Shown here: piece after piece, positions 36,489-45,523 of the stretch | Position numbering within the stretch: position 1 is the first letter of the stretch | How the letters are laid out: the number at the start of each line of letters is the position of its first letter | NCBI GenBank assembly: GCA_041545745.1 | Contig: CP168152.1 | Span: 248,001 to 312,000 of the forward strand | From: Stenotrophomonas indicatrix | GTDB lineage: Bacteria > Pseudomonadota > Gammaproteobacteria > Xanthomonadales > Xanthomonadaceae | DNA length: 64,000 bases | Direction: 5' to 3' | Program-made: the position numbers and the translations under genes | The notes under the pieces: model-generated | The model's database searches: none | What the model saw: only the letters and a program-made list of their open reading frames with translations | Told to the model about the DNA's origin: nothing

Positions 36489-37493
36489 ATGACGTCCGCC
36501 ACCGCCCGTTACGCTGATTCCCTGCGCCTGTCCGTCGCCCCGATGATGGATTGGACCGATCGCCATTGCCGGGTGTTCCACCGCCTGCTGGCGCCAGGTG
36601 CGCGGCTGTACACCGAAATGGTGCACGCCAATGCGGTCATCCACGGCGATCGCCAGCGCCTGCTCGGTTTCGATGGCAGCGAACAGCCGCTGGCGCTGCA
36701 GCTCGGTGGCAGTGATCCGGCCCTGCTGGCGCAGGCCGCGCGCATCGCCGCCGACTGGGGCTACGACGAGGTCAATCTCAACTGCGGCTGTCCGTCCGAC
36801 CGCGTGCAGGCCGGGCGTTTCGGCGCCTGCCTGATGCGCGAGCCGGCGCTGGTGGCCGAGTGCGTATCGGCCATGGTCGAGGCGGTGGACATCCCGGTGA
36901 CGGTGAAGTGCCGCCTGGGCGTGGACGAGGACGACAACTACGACGTATTCGCCAGCTTCGTCGACCGCCAGGTCGATGCCGGTGCCGCGATGGTGGTGGT
37001 GCACGCCCGCAATGCCTGGCTGAAGGGCCTGTCGCCGAAGGAGAACCGCGAGGTTCCGCCGTTGAAGTACGACTGGGCCTACCGGCTGAAACAGGAGCGC
37101 CCAGCACTGCCGGTGGTGCTCAATGGTGGCCTGGCCAGCATCGAGGCGGTGCAGGCGCAGGCCGCGCACGTCGATGGCGTGATGCTCGGTCGCGCGGCCT
37201 ACCACGACCCCTACCTGCTGCATCAGCTGGAAGCGCTGCAGACTGGCGCGCCGCTGCGTCCGCGCGGTGAGCTGCTGCGCGCCCTGCGCCCGTACATCGA
37301 CGCCCGCCTGGGCGAGGGCCTGGCCCTCAAGCACATCACCCGCCACATCCTCGGCCTGTTCCACGGACAGCCCGGTGGCCGCGCATTCCGCCAAGTGCTG
37401 AGCGAGGGCGCACACCGCCCCGGCGCCGATTGGACGCTGATCGAGCAGGCACTGTCCGTCATCGAACGCGAAACCGACCGCGCCGCTGCGTGA
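36489..37493 (+). CDS. dusA: tRNA-dihydrouridine(20/20a) synthase
   Basis: A 334-residue FMN enzyme reducing uridine to dihydrouridine in the tRNA D-loop. DusA signatures: LSVAPMMDWTDRHCRVFHRL, EMVHANAVIHGDR, the catalytic cysteine in NLNCGCPSDRVQAGRFGACL and the phosphate-binding VMLGRAAYHDPYLL. The ATG at 36489 (MTSATARYADSLRLS) is preferred; an in-frame ATG at 36462 is possible. Confidence 0.94.
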   Translation: MTSATARYADSLRLSVAPMMDWTDRHCRVFHRLLAPGARLYTEMVHANAVIHGDRQRLLGFDGSEQPLALQLGGSDPALLAQAARIAADWGYDEVNLNCGCPSDRVQAGRFGACLMREPALVAECVSAMVEAVDIPVTVKCRLGVDEDDNYDVFASFVDRQVDAGAAMVVVHARNAWLKGLSPKENREVPPLKYDWAYRLKQERPALPVVLNGGLASIEAVQAQAAHVDGVMLGRAAYHDPYLLHQLEALQTGAPLRPRGELLRALRPYIDARLGEGLALKHITRHILGLFHGQPGGRAFRQVLSEGAHRPGADWTLIEQALSVIERETDRAAA

Positions 37494-37540
37494 CGTCAGT
37501 CACATTCCTGGCTTGACAAGCGCGGCCATTTCGTCCCGAA

Positions 37541-37558
37541 TGTTCACTTAGCTGAACA
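37541..37558. promoter_or_regulatory. Palindrome TGTTCA-N6-TGAACA, candidate operator
   Basis: A perfect 6-base dyad lies about 150 bases before the small periplasmic gene and PhoP/PhoQ-like pair. TTGACA at 37513 upstream could be a -35. It may be an autoregulatory site; inferred. Confidence 0.35.
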
Positions 37559-37705
37559 ACGGTCTGGAGCATCTGGAAAAGTTCAGACCGGATTCACTGC
37601 CCGAAACCAAGAATTTGCAAAAGATTTGTAAAACGCCGGGTTCCATTCCGGTGCCCGGATTTACGACTTTTGAACGAATCGCCGTGCTCGGCTAGGATCG
37701 CATCG

Positions 37706-38074
37706 ATGTCTTCCGCTCCCTTCCACCGCTGTATTGCCCTGGCCACCTGCGTGGTCCTGGCGGCTGCCCCGCTGTCTTCGGCGCTGGCGCAGGACCCGCA
37801 GCGGGAACAGGGGCGCGCAGAAATGATGGAGCGCGGGGGCCGTGCGGCCAACAACGAGCGCTCGCTGTCCGATGCCGTGCGCCGCGTGCAGCGCACCACC
37901 GGTGGCCACATCCTGGGCGCCGAGCGGGTGCCGTTCGATGGTCGTGACATCAACCGGGTCAAATACATGGACGACCGCGGTCGGGTCCGCTACATGGACG
38001 ACCCCGCTCCGGCACGTTCACAGCCGCGCACGCCGCGGTCGGATATGTCATCACTACGCGGCGATAACCCCTGA
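37706..38074 (+). CDS. Small periplasmic protein upstream of phoPQ (PepSY-like)
   Basis: A 122-residue protein with signal peptide (MSSAPFHRCIALATCVVLAA, cut near residue 29 after ALA). The mature part has a segment SLSDAVRRVQRTTGGHILGA then DINRVKYMDDRGRVRYMDDP that resembles a PepSY-type repeat. It precedes the response regulator by 72 bases in the same direction. Such small periplasmic proteins commonly modulate the sensor kinase; that role is inferred. The ATG at 37706 gives the clean signal peptide. Confidence 0.75.
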   Translation: MSSAPFHRCIALATCVVLAAAPLSSALAQDPQREQGRAEMMERGGRAANNERSLSDAVRRVQRTTGGHILGAERVPFDGRDINRVKYMDDRGRVRYMDDPAPARSQPRTPRSDMSSLRGDNP

Positions 38075-38146
38075 ACAGGGATAGTTGTCGCTATCAACCC
38101 GTACCCACAGGCCTCCGGGCCGCACCCAGCACACTAGGGAGAGTTC

Positions 38147-38830
38147 ATGCGTATCCTTCTGGTCGAAGACGAAGCCCCGCTGCGTGAGACCCTGGCAGCC
38201 CGGCTCAAGCGCGAAGGTTTTGCCGTCGATGCAGCGCAGGACGGCGAAGAAGGCCTGTACATGGGCCGCGAAGTCCCGTTCGACGTCGGCATCATCGACC
38301 TTGGCCTGCCCAAGATGTCGGGCATGGAGCTGATCAAGGCCCTGCGCGACGAAGGCAAGAAGTTCCCGGTGCTGATCCTGACCGCGCGTTCGAGCTGGCA
38401 GGACAAGGTCGAGGGCCTGAAGCAGGGCGCCGACGATTACCTGGTCAAGCCGTTCCATGTGGAAGAGCTGCTGGCCCGCGTCAACGCGCTGCTGCGCCGC
38501 GCCGCAGGCTGGAGCAAGCCGACCCTGGAATGCGGTCCGGTTGCTTTGGATCTGGCAGCGCAGACCGTCAGCGTGGCCGGCAGCAATGTCGACCTCACCA
38601 GCTACGAGTACAAGGTGCTGGAGTACTTGATGATGCATGCCGGTGAACTGGTCTCCAAGGCCGACCTCACCGAGCACATCTACCAGCAGGACTTCGACCG
38701 CGACTCGAACGTGCTGGAAGTGTTCATCGGCCGCCTGCGCAAGAAGCTGGACCCGGATGGCGAACTGAAGCCGATCGAGACCGTGCGCGGTCGTGGCTAC
38801 CGTTTCGCGATTCCGCGCAACGAGGGCTGA
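38147..38830 (+). CDS. phoP: OmpR-family response regulator, PhoP-like
   Basis: A 227-residue regulator with a receiver domain (phosphoacceptor D51 in IIDLGLPKMSG; K101 in VKPFHVEE) and a winged-helix DNA-binding domain (about 130-222, ending RGRGYRFAIP). LTARSSWQDKVEGLKQGADD closely follows E. coli PhoP (LTARESWQDKVE). The Mg/antimicrobial peptide response is implied by homology. The sensor kinase follows after 22 bases. Confidence 0.88.
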   Translation: MRILLVEDEAPLRETLAARLKREGFAVDAAQDGEEGLYMGREVPFDVGIIDLGLPKMSGMELIKALRDEGKKFPVLILTARSSWQDKVEGLKQGADDYLVKPFHVEELLARVNALLRRAAGWSKPTLECGPVALDLAAQTVSVAGSNVDLTSYEYKVLEYLMMHAGELVSKADLTEHIYQQDFDRDSNVLEVFIGRLRKKLDPDGELKPIETVRGRGYRFAIPRNEG

Positions 38831-38852
38831 GGCCTTCAGCAGGCGATAAACG

Positions 38853-40277
38853 ATGTCCGGCCGTCTGTGGTTCTTCCGACGCTGGCGGCCGCGCTCTCTG
38901 CAGGCGCGCCAGATGTTCGCCGCGTCCGTGGGTCTGGTCGCGTTCCTGGCGCTGGCCGGGTACGCGCTCGATGCCGCCTTCGCCGATACGGCGAAGGCTA
39001 ATCTGCGTGAGCGCCTGAAGAACTACGCTACCGCCTACGCGGCCGGCATCGACTTCACCCGCGACCGCTCGCTGTACATCCGCGAGCAGCCACCGGATCC
39101 GCGTTTCGACGTGCCCGGCAGTGGCCTGTATCTGCAGGTGGTGATGCCTGACGGCAAGGGCAATTCAATGTCCGCCGAAGGCCCAATGCTGCCCACCATC
39201 GGCGGTGGCCTGCTGGCTCCGCGCCAGGAAGTCTTCGAAGGCCCGCTGCCGATGATCCAGATCGACGGCAGCCAGGGCTCGGTGTATCGATACGGCCTGG
39301 GCCTGGTGTGGGATGCCGACGCCGACCCGGCCACCGAATTCCCGTACACCATCTACGTGATGGAAGACTCGCGCGCGCTGGGTGCGCAGCTGCGCGTGTT
39401 CCGCAGCCGGGTCTGGTTCTACCTGGGCGGCATCGGCCTGATCCTGCTGCTGCTGCAGACGGTCATCCTGCAGTGGAGCCTGCGCCCGTTGCGGCGGGTG
39501 ATCACCGAGCTGACCAAGGTCCAGCGCGGCGAGACCGAGCGCATGAGCGAGCGCCACCCGCGCGAGCTGGAGCCGTTGACCGACAGCATCAATGCCTTCA
39601 TCGAAGGTGAGCGTGAGAACCTCGAGCGCCAGCGCAATACCCTGGCCGACCTGGCGCACAGCCTGAAGACGCCGATTGCGGTGCTGCGTACGCAGATGGA
39701 CAGCGGCGCCGGCGATGGCGCGCTGCGCGAAGAACTGGACGTGCAGCTGCAGCGCATGAACAACCTGGTGTCTTACCAACTGGCACGCGCGGCCTCGTCG
39801 GGCCACAAGCTGTTCTCGGCGCCGCTGCCGATCGAATCCAACGCCGAGGAAATCGTGCGCGGCCTGGAGAAGGTCTATGCGTCCAAGGGCGTGCTGTGCG
39901 AATTCGACATCGACCCGGCCGCGCGCTTCCACGGCGAACCGGGCGACCTGCAGGAGCTGCTGGGCAACCTGCTGGAGAACGCGTTCAAGTGGGCCAAGCG
40001 CCGCGTACTGCTGACCGCGCAGCCGTTGCCAGCGCCGAACGCGCGTCGCGCCGGTCTGTTGCTGGCAGTGGATGACGATGGCCCGGGCATCGCACCGGAG
40101 GATATCGGCAAGGTGCTGCAGCGTGGCGTGCGCGGCGATGAGCGCGTGCAGGGCCACGGCATCGGTCTGTCGATCGTGCAGGATCTGATCAAGGATTACC
40201 GCGGCGAGCTGCAGGTGTCCCGTTCCAGCGAACTGGGCGGCGCCCGTTTCGAAGTGCGGCTGCCGCCGGGGCCGTAA
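38853..40277 (+). CDS. phoQ: Sensor histidine kinase, PhoQ-like
   Basis: A 474-residue membrane kinase: membrane segment about 22-45, a periplasmic sensor loop (about 46-185) with several acidic residues, a second membrane segment (about 186-210), HAMP, the H-box LADLAHSLKTPIAVL with H269, and an ATPase domain with N-box GNLLENAFKWAKRR, DDDGPGI and GHGIGLSIV. It would phosphorylate the upstream regulator. The assignment to PhoQ relies on the partner more than on the sensor domain. Confidence 0.87.
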   Translation: MSGRLWFFRRWRPRSLQARQMFAASVGLVAFLALAGYALDAAFADTAKANLRERLKNYATAYAAGIDFTRDRSLYIREQPPDPRFDVPGSGLYLQVVMPDGKGNSMSAEGPMLPTIGGGLLAPRQEVFEGPLPMIQIDGSQGSVYRYGLGLVWDADADPATEFPYTIYVMEDSRALGAQLRVFRSRVWFYLGGIGLILLLLQTVILQWSLRPLRRVITELTKVQRGETERMSERHPRELEPLTDSINAFIEGERENLERQRNTLADLAHSLKTPIAVLRTQMDSGAGDGALREELDVQLQRMNNLVSYQLARAASSGHKLFSAPLPIESNAEEIVRGLEKVYASKGVLCEFDIDPAARFHGEPGDLQELLGNLLENAFKWAKRRVLLTAQPLPAPNARRAGLLLAVDDDGPGIAPEDIGKVLQRGVRGDERVQGHGIGLSIVQDLIKDYRGELQVSRSSELGGARFEVRLPPGP

Positions 40278-40289
40278 GCCTCCGCAATC

Positions 40290-40366
40290 GGTAGTGCCGG
40301 CCGCTGGCCGGCAACCTCATGATCTTCGGTGTCATTGCCAGGTTGCCGGCCAGCGGCCGGCACTAC
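40290..40366. repeat. SMAG dimer (inverted pair)
   Basis: GGTAGTGCCGGCCGCTGGCC and the inverted copy ending GGCCGGCACTACC surround about 29 bases. It separates convergent phoQ and mtfA and supplies the mtfA stop codon. Confidence 0.9.
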
Positions 40367-41154
40367 CGTATTTCGATCACCGGCGGCTCGCCGTAAAACC
40401 GCCTGAGATGCGCAGCCACTTCCGGCAGCGCTTCGGCCAGCAGATCCGGCGCAGAGAAGTGGTACTCGCTGGCGACCGCAAAGAACTCTTCCGGTGCCTC
40501 GGCCGCATACGGATCGATCCCTGTTTCCACGCCTGCATCCACCTGCGCGCAGAACGCATCGTAGGACTGCTGGAAGTCCGCTGCCCACTCGCGCTGCCAT
40601 GCGCGCGGCAACGGCGGCGTGCCGTCCATTGCGCCATCCAGCGCATCCAGCTTGTGCACCATCTCGTGCACCACCACGCAGAACCCATCATGTGGTGAGG
40701 CCAGTTCGGACTGCACATCGGCCCAGGACAGGATCAACGGACCGCTGTCCCACGCTTGACCAATCACCTCGTCATTCCATTCGTGCAGCACGCCATCTGC
40801 GTCCATGTGGCTGTTCTGCACGCGGAACGCATCGGGGTAGACGATCAGCTGCGACCAGCCCTCCAGCCCCACCTCGCCGAACTCCATCAGCGGCAGGCAG
40901 CACAGGGCAGCCAGCAGCACGCCGTCGGCCACCTGCAGCTGCAGCTCGCCAATCGGGGTAATGGTCTTTTCGTGCAGGAAGCGCGTGGCCAGCGTGCGCA
41001 ACCGCGCACGGCGCGCATCATCCAGTCCGCGCAGCCAGGCTGCACGGCGCAGGGCATCGTTCCAGTGTTCGTCTTCAATCGGCCGCGGCGCAGGCCGCAG
41101 CCACTGCAGCAACGACTTGATCAGCGGAACATACCCGGCAGGTAGCTGTGCCAC
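40363..41154 (-). CDS. mtfA: MtfA-like zinc peptidase (M90 family)
   Basis: A 263-residue protein with the zinc motif HEMVH at residues 163-167 and the downstream acidic EEFFAVASEYHF helix, as in MtfA, the peptidase that titrates the glucose repressor Mlc in E. coli. It is cytosolic, with no signal peptide. The start is uncertain: GTG 41154 overlaps the upstream gene by 34 bases; a TTG about 40 bases downstream is an alternative. The stop TAG comes from the SMAG element. Confidence 0.85.
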   Translation of the reverse strand: MAQLPAGYVPLIKSLLQWLRPAPRPIEDEHWNDALRRAAWLRGLDDARRARLRTLATRFLHEKTITPIGELQLQVADGVLLAALCCLPLMEFGEVGLEGWSQLIVYPDAFRVQNSHMDADGVLHEWNDEVIGQAWDSGPLILSWADVQSELASPHDGFCVVVHEMVHKLDALDGAMDGTPPLPRAWQREWAADFQQSYDAFCAQVDAGVETGIDPYAAEAPEEFFAVASEYHFSAPDLLAEALPEVAAHLRRFYGEPPVIEIR

Positions 41155-41405
41155 TTCGGCGCGCGGATGCGCTGCAGTACATCGTCGTCACCGCCACCGC
41201 CGCTGCTGGTCGTGGCGGCCGGGCGTACCGGTGCCGGCTTGGCGGCAGCTGCGGCAGGCGCCGTGGTCGGTGTGCGCTGCGAGGCCGCATCGCTCGCCGA
41301 GTAGACGCAGGCGCCACGGCTGTCATCAAGCGCTGCTGTGGCAGACGCCGCGAAGGGCATCGTCAGCAGGATCAGGCAATGGGCATAACGGCGCATTGAC
41401 GACAT
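41121..41405 (-). CDS. Secreted hypothetical protein
   Basis: About 94 residues: a signal peptide (RRYAHCLILLTMPFAASATA), a segment DSRGACVYSASDAASQ, an Ala/Pro-rich linker and a C-terminal DDDVLQRIRAPKWHSYLPGM. No family recognised. The ATG at 41405 or 41396 may be the start. It lies just upstream of, and slightly overlaps, mtfA on the same strand. Confidence 0.65.
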   Translation of the reverse strand: MSSMRRYAHCLILLTMPFAASATAALDDSRGACVYSASDAASQRTPTTAPAAAAAKPAPVRPAATTSSGGGGDDDVLQRIRAPKWHSYLPGMFR

Positions 41406-41539
41406 CCACGTTAAGGGAAGGTGAGCTCTCGATTCTAGCCCGAACCCGGCGCCAGATTGGAAGCCCGCCGGAACCAGGCCCAGCGGGCGTCGCTGGCGGC
41501 TTTCCCGCATAATTCCGTTCTGACCTTGTGGAAGCTGCC

Positions 41540-42505
41540 GTGGACGATCGCCAATTGCTGGCCAAACTCGCTGCCGGTCGCCTGTCCGGCGACGCCCTGG
41601 CCCGTGAGCTGGGCCAGACCCGGGCCGCCATTTGGAAGCGTATTCAAGGGCTTAGGGCCGCCGGTGTCGAGGTTGAAGGACGCGCAGGCGAGGGCTACGG
41701 GCTGACCCGGCCGGTCGACCTGCTGGAGGCCAAGACCATCCGCGCCGGCCTGCCCAAGGAGGCCGCAGCACTGCTGCACGACCTGCAGGTGGCCTGGACG
41801 GTGGACTCCACCAACGCCGAATTGCTGCGCTGCAGCGCGCCCCAGCGCGGTGTCAGCGTCCTGCTGGCCGAGCGCCAGACCGGCGGCCGTGGCCGTCGCG
41901 GGCGCACCTGGGCGTCGCCGCTGGCCGCGCATGTGTATCTGTCGGTGCTGCGCCTGTTCGAGGGTGGCCTCGGCCGCTTGGCCGGGCTGAGCCTGGTCGC
42001 CGGCGTCGCCGTGGCCGAAGCGCTGCACGACCTGGGCTATACGCAGGCGCAGCTGAAGTGGCCGAACGACGTGCTGGTCGATGGCCGCAAGCTGGTGGGC
42101 CTGCTGGCCGAGGGTGGTGGCGAATACGCCGGCCCGGCGCGTGCAGTGATCGGCATCGGCATCAACGTGCACATGCCGCCGGCCTTCGCCGAACAGATCA
42201 CCCAGCCCTGGGTGGACCTGGACACGCTGGCCGGCGCATCGGTGGATCGCAACACGGTGGTGGCCGCGGTGCTGGCACGCCTGCTGCCGGCGCTGGAAGA
42301 ATTCGATCGCGAAGGGCTGGCGCCGTTCCTGCCGCGCTATGCAGCGTTCGACATGCTGGCCGGACGCGAAGTGCGCGTGCAGCTGGATGGCCAGTGGCAG
42401 CACGGTACCGCGCTCGGCCTGGCCGACGATGGCGCGCTGCGCGTGGACATCGATGGCCGCGAGCGCCTGCTGCATGCCGGCGAAGTCAGTGTGAGAGAAG
42501 CATGA
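41540..42505 (+). CDS. birA: Biotin-[acetyl-CoA carboxylase] ligase / biotin repressor
   Basis: A 321-residue BirA. An N-terminal winged helix (about 1-65, with LSGDALARELGQTRAAIWKR) suggests repressor function. The ligase core holds STNAEL, GRGRRGRTWASP (ATP-biotin loop) and LKWPNDVL, and a C-terminal SH3-like domain follows. It biotinylates carboxylases such as the methylcrotonyl-CoA carboxylase at the left end. GTG 41540 is chosen over GTG 41528. The stop overlaps coaX. Confidence 0.93.
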   Translation: MDDRQLLAKLAAGRLSGDALARELGQTRAAIWKRIQGLRAAGVEVEGRAGEGYGLTRPVDLLEAKTIRAGLPKEAAALLHDLQVAWTVDSTNAELLRCSAPQRGVSVLLAERQTGGRGRRGRTWASPLAAHVYLSVLRLFEGGLGRLAGLSLVAGVAVAEALHDLGYTQAQLKWPNDVLVDGRKLVGLLAEGGGEYAGPARAVIGIGINVHMPPAFAEQITQPWVDLDTLAGASVDRNTVVAAVLARLLPALEEFDREGLAPFLPRYAAFDMLAGREVRVQLDGQWQHGTALGLADDGALRVDIDGRERLLHAGEVSVREA

Positions 42506-43233
42506 GCGACTGGTTGTTCGACCTGGGCAATTCGCGTTTCAAGTTTGCTCCCCTGCATGGCGACCGTGCCGGTGATGTGCAGGCCTGGGCGCATGGCGCC
42601 GAAGGCATGGCCGGGCAACCGCCGCACAGCCTGCCCAGTGGTGAAACCGCGTTTGTCGCCAGCGTCGCCGCACCATCGTTGACCAGCGCCATGCTGGATC
42701 AGCTGCAGCGCCGCTTCGAGCACGTGCATGTGGTGCGCACCAGCGCTCAGTGTGCAGGCGTACGCATTGCCTACGCCAAGCCGGAAAAATTCGGTGTCGA
42801 CCGTTTCCTGGCCCTGCTGGCTGCCGCCAAGGCGCAACGGCCGGTGCTGGTGGTCGGTGTCGGCACGGCCCTGACCATCGACCTGCTTGATGCCGCTGGA
42901 CAACATCACGGCGGACGCATTTCCGCCTCGCCGACCACCATGCGCGAAGCGCTGCACGCGCGCGCGGTGCAGCTGCCGGCCAGCGGTGGTGACTACAGCG
43001 AATTCGCCAACGACACCGCTGATGCGTTGGCGTCGGGTTGCGATGGTGCCGCCGTCGCATTGGTCGAACGCAGTGCCCGCCAGGCACAGGCGCTGCTGGG
43101 CGTGATGCCGTCGCTGCTGGTGCATGGCGGTGGCGCGCCCGCGCTGATGCCGCTGCTGGACGGTGCTGACTACCACCCGTCGCTGGTGCTGGATGGCCTC
43201 GCCCGCTGGGCGGTGCACCAGCCCGCAGGCTAG
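42502..43233 (+). CDS. coaX: Type III pantothenate kinase
   Basis: A 243-residue ASKHA-fold kinase for the first step of CoA synthesis. Signatures: DLGNSRFKFAP (phosphate loop), GVDRFLALLAA and GVGTALTIDLLDAAGQHHGG. Its ATG overlaps the birA stop (ATGA), a pairing common in bacteria. The SPOR protein follows 9 bases later. Confidence 0.93.
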   Translation: MSDWLFDLGNSRFKFAPLHGDRAGDVQAWAHGAEGMAGQPPHSLPSGETAFVASVAAPSLTSAMLDQLQRRFEHVHVVRTSAQCAGVRIAYAKPEKFGVDRFLALLAAAKAQRPVLVVGVGTALTIDLLDAAGQHHGGRISASPTTMREALHARAVQLPASGGDYSEFANDTADALASGCDGAAVALVERSARQAQALLGVMPSLLVHGGGAPALMPLLDGADYHPSLVLDGLARWAVHQPAG

Positions 43234-43242
43234 TATCGGCGC

Positions 43243-44076
43243 ATGCTGACCCGTGCCTTGATCGTCGTGCTGGCGATCCTCAATCTTGGTGTCGCCACCT
43301 GGTGGCTGCTGCGCGATGAGCCGGCGCGTGCGCCGTTGCCGCCGCCCCCGACCGGCGTGGCCGAACTGCGCTGGCTGCCCGGCGGGACCGATGCGGCCGT
43401 GGCCGCGCAGGCCTCGGCGGCGGCACCTACGGAAGCACTGGTGGAGCGTGAGGCCGCGCCGGCTACTGCAGTGGCCGCTGCGCCCGCACCGGCAGCGGCG
43501 ACGCCAACAGCATCCAGCAAGCCAGCCGAACCGGTGAAGGTGCCTGAGCCGGTCGCCGCCATCGCCAAGCCAGCGCCGGAACCGGTGGCCGAGAAACCCG
43601 CGGCCCCGGCTGCACCGCCGCGCTGCCTGGCACTGGGGCCGTTCGCCGACCGTGCCGCCGCCACCGCCGCACAAGGCCGTGCCGGCAACCTGCTGAGCCA
43701 AGTGCGCCTGCGCGAGCAGCCCGCCGCCAGCGGCAGCGCCCGTTACCGCGTGCTGCTGCCCGCCGCCGCCAGCCGCGATGACGCGCAGGCCACAGTCAAG
43801 CGCATCGTCGCCGCCGGCCTCAGCGATTACTACATCATCAGCCAGGGCGAAGAGACCAACGCCATTGCGCTGGGCCAGTACCGCAACCGCGAGGGCGCCG
43901 AACGGCGCATGGCCGCGGTACAGGCCGCCGGCTTCCAGCCGCGTCTGGTGGCCAGTGGTGATGCCGGCCAATGGTGGCTGGAAGGGCAGCTGGCCACCGG
44001 CAGCGAACCGGCCCAGGCGCAGCAGCGCAGTGGCGCCGCGCAGCAACGGTCGCTGGAATGCACGCGACTGCGCTAG
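43243..44076 (+). CDS. SPOR-domain cell envelope protein
   Basis: A 277-residue bitopic protein: an N-terminal membrane anchor (about 4-22), a long Ala/Pro linker and a C-terminal SPOR-like domain (about 125-235) with CLALGPFADRAAATAA and YRVLLPAAASRDDA. SPOR domains bind denuded septal peptidoglycan. It is the third gene of birA-coaX-SPOR. The exact role is unknown. Confidence 0.82.
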   Translation: MLTRALIVVLAILNLGVATWWLLRDEPARAPLPPPPTGVAELRWLPGGTDAAVAAQASAAAPTEALVEREAAPATAVAAAPAPAAATPTASSKPAEPVKVPEPVAAIAKPAPEPVAEKPAAPAAPPRCLALGPFADRAAATAAQGRAGNLLSQVRLREQPAASGSARYRVLLPAAASRDDAQATVKRIVAAGLSDYYIISQGEETNAIALGQYRNREGAERRMAAVQAAGFQPRLVASGDAGQWWLEGQLATGSEPAQAQQRSGAAQQRSLECTRLR

Positions 44077-44117
44077 AATTCCCAAACCACGGCGCTGCCG
44101 TCGGCGTTTCACCCCGT

Positions 44118-44193
44118 GCCGCTTTAGCTCAGTTGGTAGAGCAACTGTCTTGTAAACAGTAGGTCATCCGTTCGATTCGGATAAGCGGCACCA
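44118..44193 (+). tRNA. tRNA-Thr (anticodon TGT)
   Basis: A full cloverleaf: acceptor GCCGCTT/AAGCGGC, D-arm GCTC..GAGC, anticodon arm CTGTCTTGTAAACAG with TGT, variable TAGGTC, T-arm ATCCGTTCGATTCGGAT and an encoded CCA. It lies on the edge of an accessory zone, a frequent integration site, but I find no direct repeat of its 3' end downstream. Confidence 0.95.
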
Positions 44194-44427
44194 TCAACCA
44201 ATTGCCGACATCTCTGCCAAGCAGGGGGCGAGAGGTAGCACGCCAGGCAGGCTCCTCCGAACCCATGGATCAGCAGCCTTCCCCTCATTTCAGTTTCATC
44301 GTCGCCCTCGCGGCGGGCGCAGTCTGTTCCTGTGGGCACTTCACTTCACTTCACTTCAGCCATCAGCCTTTAGTCCGCTGTCCGTCGGATCTCTTGAGAG
44401 GGTGTAGCCTGTAGGCTACATTCCGCC

Positions 44428-44722
44428 ATGAAGATCAAGCGTACTCGTCAGTTCGCGACATGGATTGACGCTCTCAGGGATGTGACCGCGCGCGTCCGTA
44501 TCCTGGCCCGCATTGGTCGCCATCGCCGATGGCAATCCGGGTGATCATCGGAACCTGACGGACGGAGTTTCGGAGTTGCGCGTTGATGTAGGCCCTGGCT
44601 ACCGGGTGTACTACACGAAACGAGGCAGGCGGGTGGTGATTCTGCTGGTCGGAGGAGACAAGGGTTCCCAGCAGCGCGACATCGAAAAGGCCAGAGAATT
44701 GGCGCGCGCTTTAAGGAGTTGA
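44428..44722 (+). pseudogene. HigB/RelE-type toxin (Gp49 family), frameshifted
   Basis: The ATG at 44428 begins MKIKRTRQFATWIDALRDVT and continues to ILARIGR. The conserved continuation (ADGNPGDHRNLTDGVSELRV, then GPGYRVYYTKRG and LLVGGDK) is read only in another frame from about 44519. One extra C near 44518-44521 explains the shift; without it the product is a normal toxin of about 97 residues. A sequencing error is possible, but its antitoxin is also shifted. Confidence 0.85.
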
Positions 44723-44773
44723 GCTCGCCAACGACGAACCTATCCAGTCACGAAGTACCGGAGCAGCACAACC

Positions 44774-45074
44774 ATGGCCGTCAAGAAGAAGATCGAACTC
44801 GAAGATTTTGACGTGGCTGCGCACCTTCGGACTCCCGAAGAAATGGCGGCCTATCTCGACGCCTGTATCGCTGAAAGCGACGGTGATTCGGCATTCATTG
44901 CCAAGGCGCTGGGTGATATCGCGCGCGCAGGGAATGAGCAAAGTCGCGCGCGCGACCGGTCTGTCACGCGAGAGCCTGTATCGCGCACTGTCGGGCGAGC
45001 GCAGTCCTGACTTCGCGACTATCCTCAAAGTGATGCGGGCACTGGGCGTCCAGTTGCACGCCAGCGCGGCGTAA
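44774..45074 (+). pseudogene. HigA-type antitoxin, frameshifted
   Basis: The first frame reads MAVKKKIELEDFDVAAHLRT to AKALGDIAR. The expected helix-turn-helix (GMSKVARATGLSRESLYRAL then SPDFATILKVMRALGVQLH) is found in another frame from about 44930. The break lies in GCGCGCGC at 44921-44928 and fits loss of one GC unit by slippage. As read, the protein lacks DNA-binding ability. It pairs with the broken toxin 51 bases upstream. Confidence 0.85.
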
Positions 45075-45118
45075 GACAGCGCACCGGCGGTGCTATGCCG
45101 GCGCGCTCCGCAGCCCTG

Positions 45119-45523
45119 TCACGCAGACTGCAGCTGCAGCTCGACGTACTCCGCCAATCCCCGACACGCCAGCAATAGCCCCTCGCGCGTTCCGTCGCCG
45201 ATCTGCTGGCCGTCGTCTCCATCCACCCGCACGCGTTCGGCGGCGTGGAAAATTTCCAGCAAGGTGGTCAGCCCGGTAGCTGCACGGTTGGCGCGTGCCA
45301 TGGCCATGCCCTGGCCGGGTGTCAGCGTTGGTCCGCGCCACGGCTGACCGTCGGCACCATCGCCGCTGCGGATGCGCTGCAGGCAGCCTTGCAACGTGAT
45401 CGGGTCCGGCACATCGACGGTAGCGGCGAACGCAGCCTCCAGTGGCTGCGCAAGCTCGGGGGGCAGACGTTCGGCGGCGTCGCCCAGCGTGGCGGTCAGA
45501 TAGGGATAGTCAGGGGCGGACAT
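45119..45523 (-). CDS. Hypothetical protein
   Basis: A 134-residue acidic protein (MSAPDYPYLTATLGDAAERL) without signal or membrane segment. CGAGGAT precedes the ATG at 45523. No family recognised; content looks helical. Composition matches the core genome rather than the decayed genes beside it. Confidence 0.65.
   Translation of the reverse strand: MSAPDYPYLTATLGDAAERLPPELAQPLEAAFAATVDVPDPITLQGCLQRIRSGDGADGQPWRGPTLTPGQGMAMARANRAATGLTTLLEIFHAAERVRVDGDDGQQIGDGTREGLLLACRGLAEYVELQLQSA

Noticed and set aside
44118..44193. Intact integrated element at tRNA-Thr
   Set aside because: No integrase and no repeat of the tRNA 3' end was found downstream; only decay is visible.
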